This document shows, piece after piece, positions 1 through 11,204 of a stretch of DNA of 64,000 bases (within the stretch, counting starts at the first letter, position 1; each line of letters begins with the position of its first letter). Under the pieces are notes generated by a model. The model saw only the letters and a list, made by a program, of their open reading frames with translations. It made no database searches and had not been told where the DNA came from. Source of the DNA: Aurantiacibacter marinus (GTDB lineage: Bacteria; Pseudomonadota; Alphaproteobacteria; Sphingomonadales; Sphingomonadaceae). The stretch lies in NCBI RefSeq assembly GCF_001021555.1, contig NZ_LDCP01000002.1, forward strand, positions 62,001 through 126,000, read 5' to 3'. The position numbers were made by a program, and so were the translations under genes.

Positions 1-1037
1 ATGAATCGGAGCCGGGTTCGTGCAAGGACCGCGAGATCATCCGCCACGATCCGCACAAATTGATCGAAGGCGCGCTGGTCGCCGGTTTCGCCATGCGAGC
101 GAGGGCCGCCTACATCTATATTCGCGGCGAATATATCCGGGAAGCCGAAACGCTTCAGGCCGCGATTGACGAGGCATATGACGCAGGCTTCATCGGCAAG
201 AATGCCAGCGGCTCCGGCTTTGACTTCGATGTGTTCATGCACCGCGGTGCGGGCGCGTATATCTGCGGCGAAGAAACCGCGATGATCGAAAGCCTCGAGG
301 GCAAGAAAGGCCAGCCACGCCTTAAGCCCCCGTTCCCGGCAGGCGCTGGCCTGTATGGCTGCCCAACCACGGTCAACAATGTCGAAAGCATCGCGGTCGT
401 CCCCACGATCCTGCGACGCGGCGCGAGCTGGTTTTCCAGCTTCGGACGTGAAGGAAACAAGGGCACCAAATTGTTCCAGATCAGCGGGCATGTGAACAAC
501 CCATGCGTCGTTGAAGAAGCGATGAGCATCACCTTCGAAGAGCTGATAGAAAAGCACTGCGGCGGTATTCGTGGCGGGTGGGATAATCTTCTCGCGGTAA
601 TTCCCGGCGGATCGTCGGTTCCGCTCGTGCCTGCCGAGCAGATCCGCCACGCGCATATGGATTTTGACGGCCTGAAGGAACTTGGCTCCGGCCTTGGTAC
701 TGCGGGTGTTATCGTGATGGACAAGTCCACCGATATCGTCCGTGCGATCAGCCGTCTCAGCTATTTCTACAAACATGAAAGCTGCGGCCAGTGCACGCCT
801 TGCCGTGAAGGCACAGGCTGGATGTGGCGCGTGATGGAGCGGCTTCGCACAGGTGAAAGCAGCTCTGAAGAAATCGACATGCTGTATCAGGTGACAAAGC
901 AGGTTGAAGGTCACACGATCTGCGCGCTGGGCGACGCCGCAGCGTGGCCGATCCAGGGTTTGCTAAAGCATTTCCGCCCTGAGTTGGAGCGGCGGATTGC
1001 AGAGCGTGATGGCGTTTTGCAGGAGGCGGCAGAATGA
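1..1037 (+). CDS. nuoF: NADH-quinone oxidoreductase subunit F (5' truncated)
   Basis: NADH-binding, FMN-carrying subunit of respiratory complex I, which passes electrons from NADH into the iron-sulphur chain on the cytoplasmic arm. The reading frame is already open at base 3 ([11 protein letters not shown], then [14 protein letters not shown]), so the gene starts upstream of the window and about 345 residues remain. Visible family features are the FMN/NADH region [20 protein letters not shown] and the [4Fe-4S] ligand motif [12 protein letters not shown], with a further cysteine in [13 protein letters not shown]. The stop overlaps the next start by four bases (ATGA), indicating translational coupling. 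Identity is certain; only the N-terminus is missing. Confidence 0.97.
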   Translation, partial: ESEPGSCKDREIIRHDPHKLIEGALVAGFAMRARAAYIYIRGEYIREAETLQAAIDEAYDAGFIGKNASGSGFDFDVFMHRGAGAYICGEETAMIESLEGKKGQPRLKPPFPAGAGLYGCPTTVNNVESIAVVPTILRRGASWFSSFGREGNKGTKLFQISGHVNNPCVVEEAMSITFEELIEKHCGGIRGGWDNLLAVIPGGSSVPLVPAEQIRHAHMDFDGLKELGSGLGTAGVIVMDKSTDIVRAISRLSYFYKHESCGQCTPCREGTGWMWRVMERLRTGESSSEEIDMLYQVTKQVEGHTICALGDAAAWPIQGLLKHFRPELERRIAERDGVLQEAAE

Positions 1038-1684
1038 TCAGAATTCTTCATATCGCCATCGCGGGATTTATCGGACTCGCAGTCGCAGCTCCGGCACAGG
1101 CGCAGCAAGAGCGCAGCGAACGGATGCAGCGCCTTGCAGTTGCCGCGTGGACCGCCTGTATCGCTGACGAGTTTCCACAAGATGTGCACGATCTGCTGAT
1201 CCTTGATTATCGCACAGACCGTTATCGCAGCCTTATTCGCGAGCTTGGCGAGCGCCGGGTGAGCGAGGAATGCTTCAACGCCATGCCGCGCGCCTATCGC
1301 CGGATCGAACTGGGCGGATTGCCATTTGCGGGCGGCCTTGCGGAACAGATGATCGAAATGGAAGCGCAAGAGCCTCTCGTCAAACGGCTTTCCATGGCTG
1401 TCATCGGCGAGCCGGTGACAACGCATTCCTACACTGATCAGGTTGCCAGTTGCATGGTGCTCGGCGCACCAAATCTGGCGGCGGACCTGTTTGCTACCGC
1501 GCCTGCGTCGGACGAGGAGACGGCTGCGTTTGCCCAGCTGGAACTGGTACAGGCTATCTGCACGCAGAGCGGCAGCGCAATCGAGGCAACGCCTCTGGCC
1601 ATGCGATCGATGCTGGCCACGGCGAGCTTCCGTATTCTGGCAGCGCAGAACAGCGCTCCTGCAGAAAGTGACGACGATGCCTAA
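1034..1684 (+). CDS. Exported protein of unknown function inside the nuo operon
   Basis: A 216-residue protein with a clear N-terminal signal peptide (hydrophobic core [11 protein letters not shown], cleavage likely after AQA around residue 23), so it is predicted to be periplasmic. I recognise no domain. The mature part is mostly helical, with several scattered cysteines. It overlaps nuoF by four bases (ATGA) and nuoG by eight bases, so it is made from the same message as complex I genes yet is not one of the 14 core subunits. Codon use looks like that of its neighbours. It could be a lineage-specific accessory or assembly protein, but nothing in the sequence proves a link beyond position. 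Confidence 0.8.
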   Translation: MIRILHIAIAGFIGLAVAAPAQAQQERSERMQRLAVAAWTACIADEFPQDVHDLLILDYRTDRYRSLIRELGERRVSEECFNAMPRAYRRIELGGLPFAGGLAEQMIEMEAQEPLVKRLSMAVIGEPVTTHSYTDQVASCMVLGAPNLAADLFATAPASDEETAAFAQLELVQAICTQSGSAIEATPLAMRSMLATASFRILAAQNSAPAESDDDA

Positions 1685-3689
1685 GGTAACCGTAGACGGA
1701 CAGGAAATCGAGGTTCCCGCAGGCGCAACCGTGCTGCAGGCGTGTGAGCTGGCGGGCAAGGAAATTCCGCGTTTCTGTTATCACGAACGGCTAAGTATCG
1801 CTGGCAACTGCCGGATGTGTCTGGTCGAAGTGAAGCCTGGACCGCCTAAGCCGCAGGCTTCCTGCGCTTTGCCAGCCACCGAAGGCCAGGAAATCCGTAC
1901 GGATTCCGAGATGGTAAAAACCGCGCGCGAAGGCGTGATGGAATTTCTGCTGATCAACCATCCACTTGATTGCCCGATTTGCGATCAGGGCGGCGAGTGT
2001 GATTTGCAGGACCAGGCGATGGCCTATGGCCGGGGCGGCAGCCGATATCACGAGAACAAACGCGCAGTGATGTCCAAGAACATGGGCCCGCTGATCAAGA
2101 CGATCATGACCCGCTGCATCCACTGCACCCGCTGCGTCCGCTTCTCCGAAGAAGTGGCCGGTGTGGACGAAATCGGCGCGCTTTACCGCGGCGAAGACAT
2201 GCAGATTACCACCTATCTTGAGCAGGCAGCCAAGCATGAGCTGTCTGCCAATGTGATCGATTTGTGCCCCGTCGGTGCGCTTACCAGTGGGCCTTACGCC
2301 TATGAATCGCGACCGTGGGAGCTGAAGAAGACGCTCGGCATCGATGTGTCGGACGCGGTTGGCTCCAACATCCGGATCGACAGCCGCGGGCGTGAAGTGC
2401 TCCGCGTGCTGCCCCGCATCAATGATGATGTGAATGAGGAGTGGATCTCGGACAAGGCGCGTTATCAGGTCGATGGCCTGACGCGCCGCCGTCTCGACAA
2501 GGTATTCCTGCGTAAGTCTGGCAAGCTCGTCGAGAGCACGTGGGACGATGCATTCAAGAAAATCGCCAAGGCCAAGCCAGGCAAGGCCATCGCTGCAATT
2601 GCGGGCGATATGGTCGATTGCGAAACAATGTTCGCGGCCAAGGCCCTGCTGAAGGCGAGTGGTTCTTCTCTGATCGAAAGCCGCCAGACCGGCATGGATT
2701 ATGACGTATCCAGCCTTGCCGGCGTCAATTTCAACAGCAGCTTTGCCGGGATCGAGGAAGCGGACGCTATCCTTATCATCGGCAGCCATGTGCGCTGGGA
2801 AGCGCCGCTGGTGAATGTCCGTATTCGCAAGGCGGTGAAGCGCGGCGCGAAGGTGTTTTTGGTCGGGCCTGAGTGGGACACGACCTATAAAGCAGAATTC
2901 CTTGGCAGTGATGTCGGTATTCTCGGCAATTTGCCTGCCCATGTTCAGGATGCGCTGAAGGGCGCTGAAAAGCCTGCCGTCATTATCGGCGGGGCAGGGC
3001 TGGTTGCGGGTGCGCACGGCGCTGCGCTGCGCATCGCGCACGATTTCGGCATGGTGAAAGATGGCTGGAACGGCTTTAACGTGCTGCACTTCTCGGCCGC
3101 CCGCATGGGCGCGCTGATGCTCGGTTTTGCGCAAAAGGGCGGCATGGCGGATATCGTCAAGGCGGGGCCAAAGGTTGTTCTGGCACTTGGCGCGGACGAG
3201 GTGGATTTCACTAAGTTCCCCGATGCGCTGAAAGTCTACATCGGCCACCACGGTGATAAGGGCGCGCACGCGGCGGATATCATCCTGCCTGCCAGTGCCT
3301 ACACCGAAAAGCCCGGCACTTATGTAAACACCGAAGGCCGCGTTCAGATGGCCGACAAGGCGATTTTCGCTCCCGGCGATGCACGTGAAGACTGGACGAT
3401 CCTGCGTGCACTGGCCGATTCGCTGGGCGTGAGCGTCGGCTTTGACAGCTATCACGAATTGCGCAGCGCGATGACGGCGGAAGTGCCTTCGTTGGGTAAT
3501 GAGGGCGAGATCGCGGATTATGGCGCTTTGCCCGCTGCTCCGGCAGGCTCGGCCCCTTCAGGCGAAATTAGCGGCTACCCGGTCAAGGACTTCTACCTCA
3601 CCAATTCAATCGCTCGTTCGAGCGCGGTCATGCAGCAGTGTTCTGATGAATTGCTCAACGGCGATATGCTGAAGGAGGCTGCGGAATGA
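1677..3689 (+). CDS. nuoG: NADH-quinone oxidoreductase subunit G
   Basis: Large iron-sulphur subunit of complex I, 670 residues. The open frame extends further upstream, but the protein proper begins at [13 protein letters not shown]. Residues 1-80 form the [2Fe-2S] ferredoxin-like domain with Cys34, Cys45, Cys48 and Cys63. These are followed by the [18 protein letters not shown] region (His/Cys-ligated [4Fe-4S]) and by [11 protein letters not shown] for the next cluster. The rest is the molybdopterin-oxidoreductase-like domain, which binds no cofactor in complex I. It overlaps the preceding unknown gene by eight bases and nuoH by four (ATGA). Confidence 0.97.
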   Translation: MPKVTVDGQEIEVPAGATVLQACELAGKEIPRFCYHERLSIAGNCRMCLVEVKPGPPKPQASCALPATEGQEIRTDSEMVKTAREGVMEFLLINHPLDCPICDQGGECDLQDQAMAYGRGGSRYHENKRAVMSKNMGPLIKTIMTRCIHCTRCVRFSEEVAGVDEIGALYRGEDMQITTYLEQAAKHELSANVIDLCPVGALTSGPYAYESRPWELKKTLGIDVSDAVGSNIRIDSRGREVLRVLPRINDDVNEEWISDKARYQVDGLTRRRLDKVFLRKSGKLVESTWDDAFKKIAKAKPGKAIAAIAGDMVDCETMFAAKALLKASGSSLIESRQTGMDYDVSSLAGVNFNSSFAGIEEADAILIIGSHVRWEAPLVNVRIRKAVKRGAKVFLVGPEWDTTYKAEFLGSDVGILGNLPAHVQDALKGAEKPAVIIGGAGLVAGAHGAALRIAHDFGMVKDGWNGFNVLHFSAARMGALMLGFAQKGGMADIVKAGPKVVLALGADEVDFTKFPDALKVYIGHHGDKGAHAADIILPASAYTEKPGTYVNTEGRVQMADKAIFAPGDAREDWTILRALADSLGVSVGFDSYHELRSAMTAEVPSLGNEGEIADYGALPAAPAGSAPSGEISGYPVKDFYLTNSIARSSAVMQQCSDELLNGDMLKEAAE

Positions 3690-4738
3690 CCGAATTTTTC
3701 ATCTCTCAAGGCATGAGCGCGGGCTTTGCGCTCGTCCTCGCCTCCGTGATTGGCATTCTCCTGATCGCTCTGCCGGTGATGTTTGCCGTTGCCATGGTGA
3801 TCTATGTCGACCGCAAGGTGCTTGGCGCAATCATGCTGCGGCGCGGGCCGAATGTGGTGGGTCCGTTTGGCCTGTTGCAAAGCTTTGCTGATGGGCTGAA
3901 GGTCTTCTTGCAGGAAACCATCATCCCCAGTGCGGCGAACAAGGGCATTTTCCTGCTCGCACCGATCATCACTTTCACCGTGGCACTGGTGGCGTGGGCA
4001 GTTATCCCGTTTTCCGAAACATGGGTGCTGGCGGATATCAATGTCGGCCTGCTGTACATTCTCGCGATCAGTTCGCTGTCGGTATACGGCATCACGATGG
4101 CGGGCTGGGCGAGTAACTCCAAATACCCGTTTTTCTCCGCCATGCGCGCCGCCGCGCAGATGATCTCTTACGAAGTTTCCATCGGCTTTATCCTGGTGTG
4201 CGTGGTGCTTTTTGCAGGCACGTTCAACCTGAATGACATCGTGCGCGCGCAGGAAGGCTTCGGACTTGGCGTGATTAACGCCTATGTCGTGCATCCGCTG
4301 CTGTTCCCGATGTGGGTGCTGTTCTTCATCTCCAGCCTTGCGGAAACGCAGCGCACGCCGTTCGACCTGACTGAAGCGGAAAGCGAGCTGGTGGCCGGTT
4401 ATCAGACCGAGTACAGCTCCATGGCCTTCGCGCTGTTCTGGCTGGGCGAATATGCCAACATCCTGCTGATGTGCAGCCTCAACACGCTGCTGTTCTTCGG
4501 TGGCTGGCTGCCTCCGATTGACTGGGCGCCGCTGTATTATGTGCCGGGCTTCATCTGGTTCCTGCTGAAGACCTTCGTGTTCTTCTTCATGTTCAGCTGG
4601 ATCTGGGCGACCGTGCCGCGTTACCGATATGACCAGCTGATGCGGCTTGGCTGGAAAGTGTTCCTGCCGATGAGCCTTCTGTTCGTCGTTCTTATTTCCG
4701 GGTGGCTGATGCTGACCCGTTATGGAGGTGCGGCATGA
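3686..4738 (+). CDS. nuoH: NADH-quinone oxidoreductase subunit H
   Basis: Membrane subunit of complex I (350 residues) at the junction with the peripheral arm, forming part of the quinone site. It carries the family signatures [20 protein letters not shown] and the acidic loop [20 protein letters not shown], which lines the quinone channel. Multiple hydrophobic segments run through the whole length. The start overlaps nuoG by ATGA, and the stop overlaps nuoI in the same way. Length and motifs are normal for the family. Confidence 0.97.
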   Translation: MTEFFISQGMSAGFALVLASVIGILLIALPVMFAVAMVIYVDRKVLGAIMLRRGPNVVGPFGLLQSFADGLKVFLQETIIPSAANKGIFLLAPIITFTVALVAWAVIPFSETWVLADINVGLLYILAISSLSVYGITMAGWASNSKYPFFSAMRAAAQMISYEVSIGFILVCVVLFAGTFNLNDIVRAQEGFGLGVINAYVVHPLLFPMWVLFFISSLAETQRTPFDLTEAESELVAGYQTEYSSMAFALFWLGEYANILLMCSLNTLLFFGGWLPPIDWAPLYYVPGFIWFLLKTFVFFFMFSWIWATVPRYRYDQLMRLGWKVFLPMSLLFVVLISGWLMLTRYGGAA

Positions 4739-5220
4739 CCGCTGCCCAACTTATAAAATCGTTCACGCTTTGGGAATTCCTCAAGGCCCACGCGCTGACG
4801 CTGAAGTATTTCTTCAAGCCGAAGGTGACGCTCAACTATCCGTTCGAAAAGAACTCGCTATCCCCACGTTTTCGCGGTGAGCACGCACTACGCCGTTACC
4901 CCAATGGCGAGGAGCGCTGCATTGCGTGCAAGCTGTGCGAGGCGGTGTGTCCCGCGCAGGCGATCACCATTGAAAGCGAACCACGTGATGATGGCAGCCG
5001 CCGCACCACGCGATATGACATCGATATGACCAAATGCATCTACTGCGGCTTCTGTCAGGAAGCTTGCCCGGTGGATGCTGTGGTCGAAGGGCCGAACTTC
5101 GAATACGCAACCGAAACGCGCGAAGAACTGCTTTACGACAAGACGAAACTGCTGGCGAACGGGGACAAGTGGGAGCGGGCGATTGCCGCAAACCTTGAAG
5201 CCGACGCGCCCTACCGCTAA
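4735..5220 (+). CDS. nuoI: NADH-quinone oxidoreductase subunit I
   Basis: Ferredoxin-like complex I subunit (161 residues) holding the two [4Fe-4S] clusters N6a and N6b. The ligands are visible as Cys62/65/68/72 in [12 protein letters not shown] and Cys101/104/107/111 in [13 protein letters not shown] chose the ATG at 4735 because it overlaps the nuoH stop (ATGA) and gives the usual length; an in-frame start 33 bases earlier would lie inside nuoH. A 30-base gap follows before nuoJ. Confidence 0.96.
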   Translation: MTAAQLIKSFTLWEFLKAHALTLKYFFKPKVTLNYPFEKNSLSPRFRGEHALRRYPNGEERCIACKLCEAVCPAQAITIESEPRDDGSRRTTRYDIDMTKCIYCGFCQEACPVDAVVEGPNFEYATETREELLYDKTKLLANGDKWERAIAANLEADAPYR

Positions 5221-5250
5221 CCGCGCCGCAAGACTCGATAGGGGCATAAT

Positions 5251-5868
5251 TTGACCGCGTTCGCTTTCTACCTGTTTGCCATACTCGTTATCGCCTCCGC
5301 GGCGATGACGATCCTTGCGCGCAACCCGGTGCATTCTGTGCTCTGGCTGATCCTGGCGTTCTTTAACGCGGCGGGCCTCATGGTCATCATCGGGGCCGAA
5401 TTCCTCGCGATGCTGCTGGTCGTCGTTTACGTTGGTGCGGTCGCGGTATTGTTCCTGTTCGTCGTGATGATGCTCAACATTGATTTTGCAGAAATGCGCG
5501 CCGGTTTCATGAAAAACGCGCCGCTCGGTGTGGTGGTGGCGATCATCCTGCTGGCAGAGCTGGTGCTTGGTATCGGCGCATACCGCGCTGGCAAGCTGGA
5601 TCTTGGAACGCCGCTGGGTGATGCAGCTCCGATGGCAGGAGCGAGCAATACCGAAGCTCTCGGCGTGCTGATGTACGGCAAGTATCTGTTCCTGTTCGAA
5701 GTGGCGGGCATCATCCTTCTGGTCGCCATGATCGGTGCGATTGTGCTGACCCATCGCGGGCAGCGCAGCACTCGCGGCCACCAGAACATCGCGAAGCAGA
5801 ACGCGCGCCGTCCCGAAGACGCGACTATCAATGTGAAGCCGGAAATCGGCAAGGGGGTCGAGCTATGA
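5251..5868 (+). CDS. nuoJ: NADH-quinone oxidoreductase subunit J
   Basis: Hydrophobic membrane subunit of complex I, 205 residues. The N-terminal half carries the family pattern [10 protein letters not shown], then [20 protein letters not shown], corresponding to the transmembrane helix with a pi-bulge that couples redox to proton pumping. The start codon is TTG, preceded by an AGGGG Shine-Dalgarno-like stretch. The C-terminal tail (after about residue 170) is charged. The stop overlaps nuoK by four bases. Confidence 0.95.
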   Translation: MTAFAFYLFAILVIASAAMTILARNPVHSVLWLILAFFNAAGLMVIIGAEFLAMLLVVVYVGAVAVLFLFVVMMLNIDFAEMRAGFMKNAPLGVVVAIILLAELVLGIGAYRAGKLDLGTPLGDAAPMAGASNTEALGVLMYGKYLFLFEVAGIILLVAMIGAIVLTHRGQRSTRGHQNIAKQNARRPEDATINVKPEIGKGVEL

Positions 5869-6185
5869 CCGGGATTTCAGGTATCGGTATCGAACATTAC
5901 CTCGTCGTCAGTTCCATCCTGTTTGTGCTCGGTGTGCTGGGCATTTTTCTCAACCGCAAGAACATCATCGTCATTCTTATGGCGATCGAACTCATCTTGC
6001 TGGCGGTGAACATCAATCTGGTCGCGTTCAGTGCCTTTCTGGGTGATTTGAGCGGACAGGTTTTTGCCATGTTCGTTTTGACCGTTGCAGCGGGTGAAGC
6101 TGCCATTGGCTTGGCGATCCTCGTCATCTATTTCCGTTCGCGCGGCACGATCGCGGTGGACGATGTAACGCAGATGAAGGGCTAG
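5865..6185 (+). CDS. nuoK: NADH-quinone oxidoreductase subunit K
   Basis: Small three-helix complex I membrane subunit of 106 residues, homologous to MrpC of cation antiporters. Characteristic pieces are [19 protein letters not shown], the [22 protein letters not shown] segment with its membrane glutamate, and [13 protein letters not shown] with a second one. It overlaps nuoJ by ATGA and ends four bases before the nuoL start. Length and motifs are typical. Confidence 0.96.
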   Translation: MTGISGIGIEHYLVVSSILFVLGVLGIFLNRKNIIVILMAIELILLAVNINLVAFSAFLGDLSGQVFAMFVLTVAAGEAAIGLAILVIYFRSRGTIAVDDVTQMKG

Positions 6186-6189
6186 GATC

Positions 6190-8187
6190 TTGCAGACCTC
6201 CATTCTGATTATCGTCTTCGCACCATTGCTCGCGGCTATCATCGCCGGCCTGGGCAACCGTATGCTCGGCAATTTTGCTTCCAAGCTGATCACAACGGGC
6301 GGGCTGTTCCTCGCCTGCGCCTTGAGCTGGCCGATCTTTATCGGGTTCCTCACCGGATCCGAAACCGCGACTGTTGTACCCGTGATGAAGTGGGTCGAAA
6401 GCGGCGCGATGAGCTTTGACTGGGCGCTACGCGTCGATACGCTCACCGCTGTAATGCTGGTGGTGGTGACCTCGGTCTCCGCGCTCGTCCATCTGTATAG
6501 CTGGGGCTATATGGAAGAAGACCCGGATCAGCCGCGCTTCTTCGCATACCTTTCGCTGTTCACTTTCGCCATGCTGATGCTGGTGACGGCCAACAACCTC
6601 GTCCAGATGTTCTTTGGCTGGGAGGGCGTGGGCCTTGCGAGTTATCTGCTGATCGGTTTCTGGTTCAAAAAGCCGAGCGCCAATGCCGCCGCGATCAAGG
6701 CTTTCGTGGTCAACCGCGTGGGCGACCTTGGCTTCATGCTCGGCATTTTCGGCACATTCCTGGTGTTCCAGACAACCAGCATTCCCGAAATTCTGGAAAT
6801 GGCTCCGGCAATGAAGGGCGCAAGCTCCATCGGCTTCATGGGCATGCGTCTGGACACGATGACGATCCTTTGCATCCTGCTGTTCATCGGCGCGATGGGT
6901 AAGTCTGCACAGCTTGGCCTGCACACGTGGCTGCCGGACGCGATGGAAGGGCCAACGCCCGTCTCCGCATTGATCCACGCTGCAACCATGGTGACCGCAG
7001 GCGTGTTCATGGTGTGCCGCCTGTCACCGATGTTCGAAGCCGCGCCCGTGGCGCTTGCCTTCGTGACGGTGATCGGTGCCGCCACGTGCTTCTTCGCCGC
7101 GACAATCGGCACGACGCAGTGGGACATCAAGCGCGTAATCGCTTACTCCACCTGCTCGCAACTGGGCTACATGTTCTTCGCCGCAGGTGTGGGCGCATAT
7201 GGCGCGGCGATGTTCCACCTGTTCACGCACGCCTTTTTCAAAGCGCTGCTGTTCCTTGGTGCAGGCAGCGTGATCCATGCGATGCATCACGAGCAGGACA
7301 TGCGGTATTACGGCGGTTTGCGGAAGCAGATCCCGTTCACCTTCTGGGCGATGATGGCGGGTACGCTCGCGATTACAGGGGTTGGCGTTTATCACCTTGG
7401 CGCAGGCTTTGCCGGTTTCTGGTCCAAGGATGCGATCCTTGAGGTCGCCTATGCTTCAGCCGGTGCGTATTCCAACATGGCGTTCTGGCTCGGCACGTTC
7501 GCTGCGCTGCTCACCAGTTTCTACAGCTGGCGCCTGATGTTCCTGACCTTCTGGGGCAAGCCGCGCTGGATTGAGAGCGAGCACATCCAGCATGCTGTAC
7601 ACAAAACGCCTGATGAGGCTGGTGAGGACACGACTGGTGGATATCATCCGCACGAAAGCCCATGGACAATGCTGGTGCCGCTTGGTGTGTTGAGCGTCGG
7701 TGCGGTTTTCGCTGGCCAAATTTTCCATGACGCGTTCCTCGATCAGGAAAGCTTCTGGAACGGCTCTATCGCTTACAACGCAGCCCTGATGCACGCGATG
7801 CATGAAGTGCCGCTTCTGGTAAAATACGCAGCGTTCATCGTGATGATCCTAGGCTTTGTCGGCGCCTGGTATGCCTACATCCGCAACACGGACGTGCCGC
7901 GCCAAACCGTAGAGCAACTCGGCCCGATCCATACCTTCGTTTATCGCAAATGGATGTTCGACGAACTGTACGACAACATATTTGTGAAGCCCGCCTTTTG
8001 GCTCGGCCGCTTCTTCTGGAAGCGCGGCGATGAAGGCACGATCAATCGGTTCGGCCCTGACGGGGCGGCGTGGGTCGTGCTGCAAGGCTCCGGCCTCGCG
8101 AAGAAATTCCAGTCCGGACTTCTTACGAGTTACGCTTTGATCATGCTTATCGGCCTTGTCGCCGCTGTCACCTGGGTGCTGTTCTAA
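6190..8187 (+). CDS. nuoL: NADH-quinone oxidoreductase subunit L
   Basis: Distal antiporter-like proton-pumping subunit of complex I, 665 residues. It shows the conserved [18 protein letters not shown] segment with the membrane Glu, the lysine-containing [20 protein letters not shown], and [12 protein letters not shown]. The C-terminal extension would form the long lateral helix lying along NuoM and NuoN. Translation starts at a TTG four bases after the nuoK stop. The stop TAA shares its last base with the nuoM ATG. Confidence 0.96.
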   Translation: MQTSILIIVFAPLLAAIIAGLGNRMLGNFASKLITTGGLFLACALSWPIFIGFLTGSETATVVPVMKWVESGAMSFDWALRVDTLTAVMLVVVTSVSALVHLYSWGYMEEDPDQPRFFAYLSLFTFAMLMLVTANNLVQMFFGWEGVGLASYLLIGFWFKKPSANAAAIKAFVVNRVGDLGFMLGIFGTFLVFQTTSIPEILEMAPAMKGASSIGFMGMRLDTMTILCILLFIGAMGKSAQLGLHTWLPDAMEGPTPVSALIHAATMVTAGVFMVCRLSPMFEAAPVALAFVTVIGAATCFFAATIGTTQWDIKRVIAYSTCSQLGYMFFAAGVGAYGAAMFHLFTHAFFKALLFLGAGSVIHAMHHEQDMRYYGGLRKQIPFTFWAMMAGTLAITGVGVYHLGAGFAGFWSKDAILEVAYASAGAYSNMAFWLGTFAALLTSFYSWRLMFLTFWGKPRWIESEHIQHAVHKTPDEAGEDTTGGYHPHESPWTMLVPLGVLSVGAVFAGQIFHDAFLDQESFWNGSIAYNAALMHAMHEVPLLVKYAAFIVMILGFVGAWYAYIRNTDVPRQTVEQLGPIHTFVYRKWMFDELYDNIFVKPAFWLGRFFWKRGDEGTINRFGPDGAAWVVLQGSGLAKKFQSGLLTSYALIMLIGLVAAVTWVLF

Positions 8188-9728
8188 TGGGCGGCTTCCC
8201 GATCCTCTCCGCCATGCTTGCCGTGCCGCTTATCGGCGCGATTGCCTGTTTGTTCGTCGGCGCGAATTCGGCCCGCATGATCGCCTTGGTCGCCACGCTG
8301 GCAAACCTCGCGCTCGGTATTGTGCTGTGGGTGAATTACGACATCGGCGGGGCGCAATGGCAGTTCCAAGAATATCACGCGATCTTCGCAGGCTTTGCGT
8401 ATGCCTTGGGCATTGATGGTATTGCGCTGATGCTGATCATGCTCAGCGTGTTCCTGATGCCGATCTGTATTGGCGCAAGCTGGACCGCGATCACAAAGCG
8501 TGTCGGCGAATATATGGCCGCATTCCTGTTTATGGAAACGCTGATGATCGGCGTATTCGCAGCGCAGGATCTGTTCCTGTTCTACATTTTCTTCGAAGCC
8601 GGCTTGATCCCGATGTACCTGATCATCGGCGTGTGGGGCGGCGACAACCGGATTTACGCCAGCTACAAATTCTTCCTCTACACGCTGCTCGGCTCCGTCC
8701 TGATGCTGATCGCGATGCTGTGGATGGCGAATGCGGCGGGCACGACTTTCATACCATATCTGATGGAATATGACTTCGCGGCAGAAGCACAGACCTGGCT
8801 GTGGCTAGCGTTCTTCGCCAGTTTCGCTGTTAAGATGCCGATGTGGCCAGTCCACACGTGGCTGCCCGATGCGCACGTTCAGGCGCCGACTGCTGGCTCC
8901 GTAATCCTTGCGGGCGTCTTGCTGAAGCTGGGTGGTTACGGCTTTATCCGTTTCAGCCTGCCGATGTTCCCCGATGCAAGCGCGCAGTTCGTGTGGCTCG
9001 TCTGGGGCCTCTCCATGATCGCGGTGGTTGTCACCAGCCTGATTGCGCTGGTTCAACATGATATGAAGAAGCTGATCGCCTATTCCTCAGTCGCCCATAT
9101 GGGCATCGTGACGGTCGGCCTGTTCGCTTTCAACGTGCAAGGGATTGAAGGCGCGATGATGATCATGCTGGGACACGGTCTGGTGTCAGCGGCATTGTTC
9201 CTGTGTGTTGGGGTGATTTATGATCGGCTGCACACCCGGGAAATTTCCCGCTACGGCGGCCTCAGCATCAACATGCCAGCCTATGCCACCCTGTTCCTGC
9301 TGTTCACCATGGCCAGTGTCGGACTGCCGGGGACTAGCAACTTCGTCGGTGAATTTCTGGCGCTAGCGGGCATCTATCAAATCAACAGCTGGGTCGCCTT
9401 TGTCTGCACCACCGGCATCATTCTGGGCGCAGCTTACATGCTTTATCTCTATCGCCGTGTCTGTTTTGGCCAGCAGGTCAACGACGATGCGGCCGCTATG
9501 CCGGATTTATCCAAACGCGAATATCTCCTTCTGGCCCCAATCGCTGCGGCGGTATTGTGGATGGGCGTGTATCCTGAAAGTTTCCTCGCTCCTATGCGGG
9601 CAGATATCCAGTGGCTCGACGAGCGGCTTGCTGCGGCAGAGCCAGAGAGCGACGCACACCTTGTGGTTGGCGAGCCGCTTCCGGTGACTGAAACCGAGCA
9701 CGATGTCGCTGAAGGGGAGGCGCACTGA
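8187..9728 (+). CDS. nuoM: NADH-quinone oxidoreductase subunit M
   Basis: Antiporter-like proton-pumping subunit, 513 residues. Typical segments are FYIFFEAGLIPMYLIIGVWG with the key glutamate, and KMPMWPVHTWLPDAHVQAPT with the channel lysine. The frame is open upstream of 8187 inside nuoL, but the ATG at 8187 overlaps the nuoL stop by one base (TAATG) and gives [15 protein letters not shown], a normal N-terminus. The stop overlaps the nuoN start in the same one-base way. Confidence 0.96.
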   Translation: MGGFPILSAMLAVPLIGAIACLFVGANSARMIALVATLANLALGIVLWVNYDIGGAQWQFQEYHAIFAGFAYALGIDGIALMLIMLSVFLMPICIGASWTAITKRVGEYMAAFLFMETLMIGVFAAQDLFLFYIFFEAGLIPMYLIIGVWGGDNRIYASYKFFLYTLLGSVLMLIAMLWMANAAGTTFIPYLMEYDFAAEAQTWLWLAFFASFAVKMPMWPVHTWLPDAHVQAPTAGSVILAGVLLKLGGYGFIRFSLPMFPDASAQFVWLVWGLSMIAVVVTSLIALVQHDMKKLIAYSSVAHMGIVTVGLFAFNVQGIEGAMMIMLGHGLVSAALFLCVGVIYDRLHTREISRYGGLSINMPAYATLFLLFTMASVGLPGTSNFVGEFLALAGIYQINSWVAFVCTTGIILGAAYMLYLYRRVCFGQQVNDDAAAMPDLSKREYLLLAPIAAAVLWMGVYPESFLAPMRADIQWLDERLAAAEPESDAHLVVGEPLPVTETEHDVAEGEAH

Positions 9729-11191
9729 TGGACTTTGCACCTTCCTTCGCGCTGATCGCGCCTGAGCTGGTTCTCGGCATTACCGGCCTCACGCTCGTGC
9801 TGGTTGCTGCCTATGGCGGCGATAAGTTCGCGCGCCTTTCCAGCATCATCGCTGCTGTCGCCTTTGGCGGAGCCTTTGCTCTGGTCGCTCCTGCCGTTTG
9901 CGCTGGCGCTAGCGGACCGGATACGCTTGCGTTTGGCGGGCTGTTCCGCGCCGATGCCTTTGCCGGGATCGCCAAGCTGATGATCTTCGCTGCATCCGGC
10001 GCAACGTTGGTGATTGCGCCGCGATTCTTCGAGAAGATCGGGTGGATGAAGACGGAATTTCCGATCCTGATCCTGTTTGCAGCGCTTGGCATGAGCATCA
10101 TGGTTTCGGCAAATGATCTGCTGACGCTGTACATGGGCCTGGAGCTGAATTCTCTGTCTGCTTATGTGCTTGCTGCCATGCTCCGCGATGATGAGCGTTC
10201 TGCCGAAGCGGGCCTGAAATATTTCGTGCTGGGCGCGCTCGCCAGCGGTATTCTGCTGTTCGGGATGAGCCTGATCTACGGCTTTACCGGGACGACCAAT
10301 TTCGAAGGCATCGCTGTTGCGGTATCGGGCGGGCTTAACACAGGCATGCTGTTCGGTCTAATTTTCGTGCTGGCAGGGCTGGCATTCAAGATCAGCGCCG
10401 CGCCGTTCCATATGTGGACGCCCGACGTTTACGAAGGCGCGCCAACGCCGGTGACGATGTTCTTCGCCAGCGCACCAAAGGTTGCCGCAGTGGTATTGCT
10501 CACGCGCGTTTCCATGGAAGCGTTCGGAACGCAGGCCGCTGCATGGCAGCAGGTCGTGATCGCGGCTGCCTTGCTCTCAATCATCATCGGTGCATTGGGC
10601 GCGATCGGCCAGACCAATATCAAACGGTTGCTGGCGTACTCCTCCATCAACAACGTCGGCTTTATCCTGATCGGTCTTGCTGCGGCGACGGCTTCCGGCA
10701 TTAGCGCGCTGCTTGTCTATCTGGCGATCTATGTCGTGATGACAATCGGCAGTTTTGTCGCAGTGCTGCTGATGCGCGATGCAGACGGCAACCAGCTTGA
10801 AGGCATTTCGGATCTTGCCGGTCTTGCCACAACACGCCCGGCGCTTGCCTGGTCGCTGATGGCGCTGATGTTCAGCCTTGCTGGCATTCCGCCGCTGTTC
10901 GGCTTCTGGGGCAAGTTCGTGGTGTTCCAGGCTGCTGTTCAGGCGGACATGCTGGCGCTCGCTGCCATCGGTATTGCAGCCAGCGTGATTGGTGCGTTCT
11001 ATTATATCAAGATCGTCAAGGTGATGTTCTTTGATGAGGCTGCGGACACGATCAAGGGCGAGGGCGACAGACCCCATTGGGCGCTGCTTCTGATCTGCGC
11101 TGCGATCATTTCGCCTTTGGGCTACTTCCTCACACCTTGGCTCGGCAATCTGGCGGACATGGCGGCGACATCGCTGGCGCTACCTGCGTAA
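9728..11191 (+). CDS. nuoN: NADH-quinone oxidoreductase subunit N
   Basis: Third antiporter-like subunit of complex I, 487 residues and hydrophobic throughout. Family features include LYMGLELNSLSAYVLAA with its glutamate, KYFVLGALASGILLFG, and the lysine segment AFKISAAPFHMWTPDVYEGA. Its ATG overlaps the nuoM stop by one base. This is the last complex I gene here; birA follows 13 bases later on the same strand, so the transcript probably continues. Confidence 0.96.
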   Translation: MDFAPSFALIAPELVLGITGLTLVLVAAYGGDKFARLSSIIAAVAFGGAFALVAPAVCAGASGPDTLAFGGLFRADAFAGIAKLMIFAASGATLVIAPRFFEKIGWMKTEFPILILFAALGMSIMVSANDLLTLYMGLELNSLSAYVLAAMLRDDERSAEAGLKYFVLGALASGILLFGMSLIYGFTGTTNFEGIAVAVSGGLNTGMLFGLIFVLAGLAFKISAAPFHMWTPDVYEGAPTPVTMFFASAPKVAAVVLLTRVSMEAFGTQAAAWQQVVIAAALLSIIIGALGAIGQTNIKRLLAYSSINNVGFILIGLAAATASGISALLVYLAIYVVMTIGSFVAVLLMRDADGNQLEGISDLAGLATTRPALAWSLMALMFSLAGIPPLFGFWGKFVVFQAAVQADMLALAAIGIAASVIGAFYYIKIVKVMFFDEAADTIKGEGDRPHWALLLICAAIISPLGYFLTPWLGNLADMAATSLALPA

Positions 11192-11204
11192 GGCAGGCCC
11201 CCGC

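Noticed and set aside
1791-3455. Long open frame on the minus strand opposite nuoG (554 codons)
   Set aside because: It is fully antisense to a certain gene, has no recognisable domain and has His/Arg/Gln-rich composition typical of shadow frames in GC-rich DNA.
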